In this document: one piece after another, positions 7,669 to 13,537 of the stretch
How the letters are laid out: every line of letters begins with the position of its first letter
Position numbering within the stretch: position 1 is the stretch's first letter
Assembly (NCBI RefSeq): GCF_051652165.1
Contig: NZ_JBOFTR010000012.1
Location: 1-20,178 of the forward strand
DNA length: 20,178 bases
Reading direction: 5' to 3'
Source of the DNA: Plesiomonas sp051652165
GTDB lineage: Bacteria; Pseudomonadota; Gammaproteobacteria; Enterobacterales; CAMTGL01
The notes under the pieces: generated by a model
Told to the model about the DNA's origin: nothing
The model's database searches: none
What the model saw: only the letters and a program-made list of their open reading frames with translations
Translations under genes and position numbers: made by a program

Positions 7669-8586
7669 TTATTTCGCCCCTTCACGGTGACACATCGGGA
7701 AACCGAGGGCTTCGCGGGATGCGTAATAGGCTTCTGCCACGGCTTTGGTCAGTGTACGAATGCGTAGAATATAACGCTGACGCTCTGTCACTGAAATAGC
7801 TTTGCGGGCATCAAGCAAGTTGAAGGTGTGCGCTGCTTTGAGGATGCGCTCATAGGCAGGCAGAGGCAGCGGTTTTTCCAGATTCAGCAGATGCAGTGCT
7901 TCTTTCTCATACTGTTCAAAGCAGGTGAACAGGAAATCAACATCGGCGTGTTCGAAGTTGTAGGTAGATTGCTCAACTTCATTCTGGTGGAAAACGTCAC
8001 CGTAGGTGGTTTTACCCAGAGGGCCATCGCTCCAGACCAGATCGTAGACGCTATCTACGCCCTGAATGTACATGGCCAGACGCTCAAGGCCGTAGGTAAT
8101 TTCACCGGTAACGGGTTTGCACTCCATACCGCCGACTTGCTGGAAGTAAGTAAACTGAGTGACTTCCATACCGTTGAGCCAGATTTCCCAGCCCAAACCC
8201 CATGCACCGAGAGTCGGGTTTTCCCAGTTGTCTTCCACAAAGCGGATATCATGCACCAGAGGATCAAGACCCAGCGCCTTGAGTGAGCCTAAATACAGCT
8301 CTTGGATATTCTCAGGAGAGGGCTTGATGATGACCTGAAACTGGTAGTAGTGTTGCAGGCGGTTAGGGTTCTCACCGTAACGACCATCGGTCGGGCGGCG
8401 TGAAGGCTGCACGTAAGCGGCGGCAATCGGCTCAGGACCGAGTGCGCGTAGGCAGGTCATCGGGTGCGATGTACCGGCGCCCACTTCCATATCTAAAGGT
8501 TGCACGATAGTGCAGCCTTGCTGTGCCCAGTAGTCCTGCAGTGTCAGGATCAGGCCTTGAAAGGTTTTAGTATCGAACTTCTGCAT
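7669..8586 (-). CDS. glyQ: Glycine--tRNA ligase alpha subunit
   Basis: The catalytic class II subunit of glycyl-tRNA synthetase. Starting at the ATG at 8586 gives 305 residues (E. coli 303) beginning MQKFDTKTFQGL, as in the family. A TTG four codons upstream (8598) is also in frame but would add residues absent from E. coli. There is no strong Shine-Dalgarno sequence before either. Class II signatures include GRYGENPNRLQHYYQFQV and the GEITYGLERLAMYIQGVDSVYDLVW region. The sequence is nearly invariant relative to E. coli. It is the first gene of the glyQS operon, transcribed away from tag. Confidence 0.97.
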   Translation of the reverse strand: MQKFDTKTFQGLILTLQDYWAQQGCTIVQPLDMEVGAGTSHPMTCLRALGPEPIAAAYVQPSRRPTDGRYGENPNRLQHYYQFQVIIKPSPENIQELYLGSLKALGLDPLVHDIRFVEDNWENPTLGAWGLGWEIWLNGMEVTQFTYFQQVGGMECKPVTGEITYGLERLAMYIQGVDSVYDLVWSDGPLGKTTYGDVFHQNEVEQSTYNFEHADVDFLFTCFEQYEKEALHLLNLEKPLPLPAYERILKAAHTFNLLDARKAISVTERQRYILRIRTLTKAVAEAYYASREALGFPMCHREGAK

Positions 8587-8626
8587 AATGGATTGCAAAT
8601 TCGGTCTTGTTAGGATAGAGGCGTTT

Positions 8627-8655
8627 AGTATAGCGTTTGCGTACCCGATATAGAA
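8627..8655 (-). promoter_or_regulatory. Candidate glyQS promoter
   Basis: On the minus strand, TATACT (8632-8627) is a good -10, with TTCTAT (8655-8650) 17 bp upstream as a weak -35. The predicted start lies about 35 nt before the glyQ ATG. I saw no T-box or attenuator. Confidence 0.4.
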
Positions 8656-8727
8656 AGCACTGATATGGAAACAAACCGGCTACAGGTAAAAGCGCGATAG
8701 GCGGCACATCAAACTTAAGGAGCTACC

Positions 8728-9288
8728 ATGCAACGTTGTCAGTGGGTCAGTGCTGATCTGGAATATCAGGATTACCATGATACGGAGTGGGGTGTGCCTT
8801 GTTATGACAGTCGGGCGCTGTTTGAGCTGCTCTGCCTTGAGGGGCAACAAGCAGGATTGTCGTGGATCACGGTACTGAAAAAGCGTGCGCACTATCGGGC
8901 CTGTTTTTATCAGTTTGATCCGCAACAGATGGCGGCCATGTCAGAAGAGCATATCGCACTATTGTTGACCGACCGTGGGCTGATTCGTCATCGCCTGAAA
9001 TTACAGGCGTTGGTAAAAAATGCGCAGGCATATCTGGCAATGCAGCAACGTGGCGAGGATTTTTCTGCATTTATTTGGTCATTTGTCGGCGGCGTTGTAC
9101 GGTATTTACAGTCAGACTCTTGTGCTGATATGCCTACCGAGAGTGCCGAGTCAAATGCGATGAGTCGGGCGTTGAGAAAGCGTGGATTTACGTTTGTTGG
9201 CCCAACCCTTTGTTATGCGTTTATGCAAGCAGCGGGGTTAGTCAATGATCACCAGCAATGCTGTGATTGGCATCACACACTGGTGTGA
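8728..9288 (+). CDS. tag: DNA-3-methyladenine glycosylase I
   Basis: This base-excision repair enzyme removes 3-methyladenine from alkylated DNA. It has 186 residues, like E. coli TAG (187). The zinc-snap ligands are all present: C4, H17, H175 and C179. The family's active-site acid is E38 in the block CLEGQQAGLSWITVLKKR (36-53). The ATG is preceded by AAGGAG (8717-8722) at 5 nt. It is divergent from glyQ with about 140 bp between, as near the E. coli glyQS/tag region. The C-terminal tail after C179 is short. Confidence 0.97.
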   Translation: MQRCQWVSADLEYQDYHDTEWGVPCYDSRALFELLCLEGQQAGLSWITVLKKRAHYRACFYQFDPQQMAAMSEEHIALLLTDRGLIRHRLKLQALVKNAQAYLAMQQRGEDFSAFIWSFVGGVVRYLQSDSCADMPTESAESNAMSRALRKRGFTFVGPTLCYAFMQAAGLVNDHQQCCDWHHTLV

Positions 9289-9398
9289 GTGTATCCGTGG
9301 CATTTATCTTACACAGTGCAAACTGTATTGTGGATGAGTTGAGTGATAACCGCGTGAGTCTATCTACGTGTCAGTGCGAGTGAAGTGTTGTGATACCC

Positions 9399-9427
9399 TT
9401 GTTTCTTGTCAGTGAAATGCGTAAAAT
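9399..9427 (+). promoter_or_regulatory. Candidate promoter of the Mn riboswitch transcript
   Basis: TTGTTT (9399-9404) and TAAAAT (9422-9427) are separated by 17 bp, predicting a start near 9434. That places the whole aptamer in the 5' leader and an 11-bp inverted repeat right at the start site. Confidence 0.5.
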
Positions 9428-9435
9428 CCTCCTAC

Positions 9436-9465
9436 TTTCATACGAGAGGATCTCCTCGTATGAAA
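9436..9465. promoter_or_regulatory. Palindrome at the predicted start of the mneA leader
   Basis: TTTCATACGAG (9436-9446) and CTCGTATGAAA (9455-9465) are exact reverse complements with an 8-bp spacer. It begins about 2 bp after the predicted transcription start. It may be an operator or a 5'-end hairpin. No U-tract follows, so it is a poor terminator for tag. Confidence 0.6.
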
Positions 9466-9473
9466 CTCCTTCT

Positions 9474-9609
9474 GTCATGGGGGAGTAGTCTTTTGTATCT
9501 TAGCACTTGTTTGAGTGCGCCGTTTTGATACAGAGCTGTCGTCAACAAACTTGCCCGAAGGGCATGGCGGCAGCAGCCTCGCTCCATTGAGGTTGACGAG
9601 ACCTATGGC
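9474..9609 (+). promoter_or_regulatory. yybP-ykoY family manganese riboswitch aptamer
   Basis: The hallmark GGGGGAGTAG (9479-9488) lies just inside a closing stem, GTCAT (9474-9478) with ATGGC (9605-9609). A second stem pairs TGTATC/GATACA (9494-9499, 9527-9532) and GCACT/AGTGC (9503-9507, 9514-9518). A third pairs TCGTCAAC (9539-9546) with GTTGACGA (9592-9599) and encloses hairpins TGCCC-GAA-GGGCA (9552-9564) and CCTC/GAGG (9577-9592). Members of this family bind Mn2+ and raise expression of Mn exporters such as mntP and mneA. The downstream gene is exactly such an exporter, which supports the call independently. Confidence 0.92.
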
Positions 9610-9625
9610 TAACGACTGTAACCGC

Positions 9626-9674
9626 AGGGGCGGGGGCAGCGTTATGCCATATGTTTACGTTGGTCCTCGCCCCT
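9626..9674 (+). promoter_or_regulatory. Putative riboswitch expression platform hairpin
   Basis: AGGGGCGGGGG (9626-9636) pairs with TCCTCGCCCCT (9664-9674) with two G-U pairs around a 27-nt loop. The 3' arm ends 1 nt before GTGAG (9676-9680), the likely Shine-Dalgarno of the GTG start at 9689. This suggests control of translation initiation by occlusion. The Mn2+-dependent alternative pairing is not resolved by eye. Confidence 0.55.
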
Positions 9675-9688
9675 TGTGAGTATATGTC

Positions 9689-10237
9689 GTGTCAATAATT
9701 GCTACTTCTTTTGCTTCCGTAGCGTTAGCGGAAATGGGCGATAGAACCCAACTGCTGACGTTATTACTGGTGGCACGTTTCCATAAACCGTGGGCTATTC
9801 TTGCTGCTATTATCACCGCCACCTTATTAAACCACTTTTTAGCTGCTTGGATTGGGGTTGAGATTGCCGGTTATATTACCCCTGAGATTATGCGTTGGGT
9901 GGTAGGCATTGGTTTTTTACTGATGGCCGGTTGGATCTTAATTCCTGATAAAGATAATGGTGAGGTTAAAGGTGGACACCCATTCTGGACCTCATTGGTT
10001 ATTTTCTTTATCGCTGAAATTGGGGATAAAACCCAAATTGCTACCACATTACTAAGTGCGCGTTATGACAGTGTTATACTGGTCTTGATCGGCTCAACAC
10101 TCGGTATGGTAGCGGCAAATGCGCCGATGCTATGGTTTGGTGAGCGTTTAAATCCGTATATGAAGTCAGCATGGGGACACCGTGCAGCAGCGTTGGTATT
10201 TGCTGGATTAGGTGTGGCTTCATTGTTGATTTTGTAA
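9689..10237 (+). CDS. mneA: UPF0016/GDT1-family manganese exporter (MneA type)
   Basis: An inner-membrane protein of 182 residues, predicted to export Mn2+ and protect against manganese excess. It has the two signature motifs of the family, EMGDRT (15-20) and EIGDKT (110-115), each at the start of a three-helix half. About six TM segments form an inverted duplication, separated by a polar loop near 86-98. Translation starts at GTG: an in-frame TGA lies at 9677-9679 and no other start lies between. GTGAG is 8 nt upstream. It sits directly behind a yybP-ykoY riboswitch, as known for Vibrio MneA. Enterics such as E. coli use the unrelated MntP instead. Transport of other divalent ions cannot be excluded. 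Confidence 0.92.
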   Translation: MSIIATSFASVALAEMGDRTQLLTLLLVARFHKPWAILAAIITATLLNHFLAAWIGVEIAGYITPEIMRWVVGIGFLLMAGWILIPDKDNGEVKGGHPFWTSLVIFFIAEIGDKTQIATTLLSARYDSVILVLIGSTLGMVAANAPMLWFGERLNPYMKSAWGHRAAALVFAGLGVASLLIL

Positions 10238-10272
10238 TCAGCCTTGCAGTAAATACGTAATCGAATATGTCT

Positions 10273-10307
10273 AAACCCTGTCAAACGCTAGGTTGATGGG
10301 GTTTCTT
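10273..10307 (+). terminator. Probable terminator of mneA
   Basis: AAACCC (10273-10278) pairs with GGGTTT (10299-10304). The stem continues through two G-U pairs into TCAA/TTGA, with the loop ACGCTAGG. The T-tract (TTTCTT) is weak. It lies about 35 bp after the stop codon. Confidence 0.6.
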
Positions 10308-10447
10308 GCATTAAATGGGTTGCGAAATGCAGGGTGAATTGCTGGAATACGCACGATGAAGTAGGGTGCAAGGTTCTTAGGAGTCGGTGTTGCTCTTATT
10401 CTGCGCAGTGATTGGCGCTGTTAATGGATTTTTTAGGTATTTTTTAT

Positions 10448-11113
10448 ATGAACAAACGTGTAACGAGTTTAATCGGCGCGCTGTGTGTATCTGTTGCGTT
10501 ATCGGGTTGTACCACCATTAACCCATACACCAATGAGCAACAAACAGCGAAAAGTACAACCGGATCTTTATTAGGTGCGGCTGCAGGTGCGCTAATTGGT
10601 GTGGCCTCTTCTTCGAAAAAAGATCGCGGCAAAGGTGCACTGATTGGTGCCGCAGCCGGTGCTGCACTGGGTGGTGGTATTGGTTACTACATGGATGTGC
10701 AAGAAGCGAAGTTGCGTCAGCAATTAGAAGGCACAGGAGTGAGCGTAACGCGTGATGGTAATAACATTGTGCTAAATATGCCAAATAATGTGACCTTTGA
10801 TACCAACAGTACCAGCTTAAAACCTGCAGGCATCAACACCCTAAGTGGTGTGGCAATGATCCTCAAAGAGTATGAAAAAACACTGGTTAACGTAGTTGGT
10901 TATACCGACAGTACCGGTAAGCGTGCATACAACATGCAGTTGTCTGAGCGTCGTGCACAATCTGTTGCATCAAGCCTGATTGCACAAGGTGTTTCTGGTG
11001 CGCGTTTACGTACTTATGGTGCAGGCCCAGATAATCCCGTTGCATCAAACAGCAGCGAAAGTGGCCGTGCACAGAACCGCCGTGTAGAGATTACTCTAAG
11101 CCCAATTAACTAA
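10448..11113 (+). CDS. yiaD: OmpA-family outer-membrane lipoprotein YiaD
   Basis: A lipoprotein of 221 residues anchored in the outer membrane, with a peptidoglycan-binding domain. The chosen ATG (10448) gives a type II signal peptide with lipobox LSGC and acylated C21; T22 at +2 predicts outer-membrane sorting. An upstream in-frame ATG (10412) would place a short, less typical stretch ahead of the signal. Residues 36-78 form a glycine-zipper region with two GALIG repeats around SSKKDRGKGA. The OmpA C-terminal domain follows (about 105-221), with NMPNNVTFD, GYTDSTG and a terminal NRRVEITLSP. The E. coli homologue is 219 residues and sits in the same wider neighbourhood as tag. Its precise physiological role is not settled. 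Confidence 0.95.
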   Translation: MNKRVTSLIGALCVSVALSGCTTINPYTNEQQTAKSTTGSLLGAAAGALIGVASSSKKDRGKGALIGAAAGAALGGGIGYYMDVQEAKLRQQLEGTGVSVTRDGNNIVLNMPNNVTFDTNSTSLKPAGINTLSGVAMILKEYEKTLVNVVGYTDSTGKRAYNMQLSERRAQSVASSLIAQGVSGARLRTYGAGPDNPVASNSSESGRAQNRRVEITLSPIN

Positions 11114-11133
11114 GTTATTGGGTTTTAGCGCGT

Positions 11134-11168
11134 AAAAAAAATGCCGGCATATTTTGTCGGCATTTTTT
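11134..11168. terminator. Bidirectional terminator between yiaD and yoaB
   Basis: ATGCCGGC (11141-11148) pairs with GTCGGCAT (11156-11163), flanked by A8 on the left and T6 on the right. It serves yiaD on the plus strand and the tusA-yoaB unit on the minus strand. A smaller CCCAAT/ATTGGG hairpin followed by T4 overlaps the yiaD stop (11101-11126). Confidence 0.92.
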
Positions 11169-11185
11169 ATGGTGCAGGCAGATAC

Positions 11186-11536
11186 TTAGCAAGTTGCAGC
11201 CGTTAGTTGGATCTCAACTTTATATTCGGCATGTGCCAAACGTGCCTGTACACAGGCGCGCACAGGCGCGGTATCACGAGGTAGCCACGTATCCCAGACT
11301 GCATTAAACGCAGCAATATCCTGAATATCTTGCAGATAAATAGTGGCCATCAGAATGTGTGCTTTGCTTGATCCTGCTTGTAGCAAAAGTTGCTCAAGGC
11401 TGTTTAGCACTTCAAGGCTTTGCTGGTGGATATCAGCATCAAGCGTAACGGGCACTTCAACCACATACACAGTGCCATTGTGGATCACAAGATCTGACCA
11501 GCGGGTGGTGGTGCCAATACGTTCAATAGTACTCAT
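11186..11536 (-). CDS. yoaB: RidA/YjgF superfamily protein, YoaB-like
   Basis: This 116-residue protein has the single-domain Rid (YjgF/YER057c/UK114) chorismate-mutase-like fold, normally a trimer. True RidA hydrolyses reactive enamine/imine intermediates from PLP enzymes. This protein is closest to E. coli YoaB as I recall it (WSDLVIHNGTVY at 13-24; APVRACVQARL at 90-100; YKVEI at 105-109). The substrate-binding arginine is kept as R93 and the downstream acid as E109, so deaminase-type activity is possible. It lies 30 bp after tusA in the same direction and could be its operon partner; in E. coli the two are unlinked. Function in this context is inference. Confidence 0.85.
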   Translation of the reverse strand: MSTIERIGTTTRWSDLVIHNGTVYVVEVPVTLDADIHQQSLEVLNSLEQLLLQAGSSKAHILMATIYLQDIQDIAAFNAVWDTWLPRDTAPVRACVQARLAHAEYKVEIQLTAATC

Positions 11537-11566
11537 GCTCTGTTCAGCCTTTTGTGATAAAAAAGT

Positions 11567-11824
11567 CTATTCGCCTTGTTTGCGGATTAAATACCGGTAC
11601 GGCAGTACATCGGTATCAGCCTGTAGTAGCTGGTGATCCATAAAACGGCAAAAGCTCGGAATATCGCGAGTTGTTGCCGGATCATCGGCAATAATCAGCA
11701 GCGTTTGCCCAGTTTGCATAGTGCGGATGGTTTTGCGCACCATCATCACCGGTTCAGGGCAGCGTAAACCTAGGGCATTGAGTGTGTTATCGGGGTGCTC
11801 AAAATCAGAGCTTGGGGTTGTCAT
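11567..11824 (-). CDS. tusA: Sulfur carrier protein TusA
   Basis: TusA takes persulfide sulfur from IscS and passes it to the TusBCD-TusE relay for 2-thiolation of tRNA wobble uridine. This small cytoplasmic protein has 85 residues (E. coli 81). The CPEP motif with catalytic C22 (LGLRCPEPVMMVRKT, 18-32) and the block LLIIADDPATTRDIP (42-56) are diagnostic. The ATG at 11824 follows GAGGCGG on the minus strand. yoaB lies downstream. A small ACAGCC/GGCTGT hairpin (11852-11869) lies in its upstream region. Confidence 0.97.
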   Translation of the reverse strand: MTTPSSDFEHPDNTLNALGLRCPEPVMMVRKTIRTMQTGQTLLIIADDPATTRDIPSFCRFMDHQLLQADTDVLPYRYLIRKQGE

Positions 11825-12052
11825 ACCGCCTCTTTTATACAGCCATCATTCACAGCCACGGTAGGCTGTCATTGTCGTGCGGGGGAAGTCACACCGTGCT
11901 CGCGTGCCGCCCGTTTAGATAAACTAGTTTAATGATGAATTTCGCACTCTCCAACCGTTGTTCGAAAAAAATCCGCAAACTGTTAGCTGTGCAATTGCAT
12001 AAACGGCAATACCCGCTAGGGTAAAGTGATCAACGGTAAAAAGAGGGCGTGG

Positions 12053-12229
12053 ATGATGTTTACTTATCATGATCGGCTGGCTTTGTATGGCGCACTCGGG
12101 TTTATTGCCGTCTGCACGCTCTTACTGCAACTGGTGGAAAATCAGTTTCAACTGTTGTCACTTGCCGCGCTAGCACTGCCGATTATCGGTGTGGGGCTAG
12201 AGCAGGTGCGCCGCTGGAATATTCAGTAA
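12053..12229 (+). CDS. Small two-TM membrane protein, function unknown
   Basis: I do not recognise this ORF. From ATG 12053 it encodes 58 residues; the next codon (12056) is also ATG and is better spaced (8 nt) from AAGAGGG (12041-12047), giving 57. An in-frame GTG at 12026 would extend it to 67. Two hydrophobic segments are visible: about LYGALGFIAVCTLLLQLV and LLSLAALALPIIGVGLE. Between them is a short NQF turn, and the C-terminus RRWNIQ is basic. The layout fits a small inner-membrane hairpin. It diverges from tusA, ends 58 bp before a terminator and faces fadA. The Shine-Dalgarno site and the following terminator support it being a real gene. Confidence 0.7.
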   Translation: MMFTYHDRLALYGALGFIAVCTLLLQLVENQFQLLSLAALALPIIGVGLEQVRRWNIQ

Positions 12230-12287
12230 GCTTTTTAAGCTACTGACTTCTCTGCTACATCGGTTATTTGATAAAACTCTTGGCAAT

Positions 12288-12324
12288 AAAAAAACCGCTC
12301 TTGCAGATCAACAGCGGTTTTTTT
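12288..12324. terminator. Bidirectional terminator between the small ORF and fadA
   Basis: AAAAAAACCGCT (12288-12299) pairs perfectly with AGCGGTTTTTTT (12313-12324) around a 13-nt loop. It has long A and T arms and so works for the plus-strand small ORF and for minus-strand fadBA. Confidence 0.93.
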
Positions 12325-12360
12325 GTGGGATAGAAGCCATCCGCAAGGTATGAGGGAAAA

Positions 12361-13524
12361 TTAAACCCGCTCAAACACCGTCGCAATACCCTGACCTAAA
12401 CCAATACACATAGTAGCCAGCCCAAATTGTGCATCTTTGGCCTCCATTAAATTGATCAGCGTAGTTGAAATTCGTGCCCCTGAGCAGCCTAGCGGATGGC
12501 CAAGCGCGATTGCTCCGCCGTTGAGGTTGACCTTATCGTCCATCACCGGTAGTAGCCCCAAATCTTTGGCGCATGGCAAGCTTTGGGCAGCAAATGCCTC
12601 ATTAAGCTCAATCACCCCCATATCACCGATGTGTAGCCCCGCGCGTTGCAGGGCTTTCTGGGTCGCCGGTACTGGGCCGTATCCCATAATTGAGGGATCA
12701 CAACCTGCCACCGCCATCGCTTTCACGCGGGCGCGGATAGGCAAGCCTAGCTCACGAGCCTTACTTTCACTCATCATCAGCATTGCAGCAGCACCGTCTG
12801 ACAGTGCCGAGGATGAACCGGCTGTCACCGTACCATTAACCGGATCAAAGGCTGGACGCAGCGCTGCCAGTGATTGGACCGTGGTTTCGGGTCGGATAAC
12901 CTCATCATAATCGAACAGTTTCATTACCCCGTCGGCATCGTGGCCGGCCAGCGGCGCGATTTCTGCCTTAAAGCGCCCCTCTAATGTTGCCTGATGTGCC
13001 AATTGGTGTGATCGGGCGGCAAATTCATCTTGCATCTCTCGGCTGATACCATGAATTTTCCCGAGCATCTCGGCAGTTAACCCCATCATACCGGCTGCTT
13101 TAGCAACCGACTTTGAAAGCCCTGGATGAAAATCAACCCCATGCGACATCGGAACATGGCCCATATGCTCAACGCCGCCAATCAGAAACACCTCACCATC
13201 ACCGACCATAATGGCACGCGCGGCATCGTGAATTGCTTGCATCGATGATCCGCACAAACGGTTAACAGTAACGGCCCCAACGGTATGCGGAATACCCGCC
13301 AGTAGCGCAGCATTACGGGCAATATTGAACCCTTGCTCTAGCGTTTGCTGCACACAGCCCCAGTAGATATCCTCGATACTGTTTGGATTGAGTTGCGGAT
13401 TACGTGCCAGCAGGCTGCGCATTAAGTGCGCCGAGAGATCTTCGGCACGAACATGACGAAATGCTCCGCCTTTTGAACGGCCCATCGGGGTACGCAGGCA
13501 GTCAACAATAACAACGTTGTTCAT
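12361..13524 (-). CDS. fadA: 3-ketoacyl-CoA thiolase FadA (beta subunit)
   Basis: FadA performs the last step of fatty-acid beta-oxidation, cleaving 3-ketoacyl-CoA with CoA to acetyl-CoA and a shortened acyl-CoA. It works as the beta subunit of the alpha2beta2 FadBA complex. With the ATG at 13524 it is 387 residues, identical in length to E. coli FadA. GGAGA lies 8 nt upstream. The frame is open much further upstream, but that extension overlaps fadB. Catalytic residues: nucleophile C91 (NRLCGSSMQ), H343 (GHPLGCSGAR) and C373 (CIGLGQG). It begins 13 bp after the fadB stop codon in one operon. Confidence 0.98.
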   Translation of the reverse strand: MNNVVIVDCLRTPMGRSKGGAFRHVRAEDLSAHLMRSLLARNPQLNPNSIEDIYWGCVQQTLEQGFNIARNAALLAGIPHTVGAVTVNRLCGSSMQAIHDAARAIMVGDGEVFLIGGVEHMGHVPMSHGVDFHPGLSKSVAKAAGMMGLTAEMLGKIHGISREMQDEFAARSHQLAHQATLEGRFKAEIAPLAGHDADGVMKLFDYDEVIRPETTVQSLAALRPAFDPVNGTVTAGSSSALSDGAAAMLMMSESKARELGLPIRARVKAMAVAGCDPSIMGYGPVPATQKALQRAGLHIGDMGVIELNEAFAAQSLPCAKDLGLLPVMDDKVNLNGGAIALGHPLGCSGARISTTLINLMEAKDAQFGLATMCIGLGQGIATVFERV

Positions 13525-13537
13525 GAATTTTTCTCCG

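Noticed and set aside
9406..9427. TTGTCA as the -35 of the mneA promoter
   Set aside because: It is only 10 bp from TAAAAT. TTGTTT at 9399-9404 gives a normal 17-bp spacer.
11920..11931. TAAACTAGTTTA palindrome as a TrpR operator
   Set aside because: Only the ACTAGTT half resembles the trp operator, and the neighbouring genes have no link to tryptophan.
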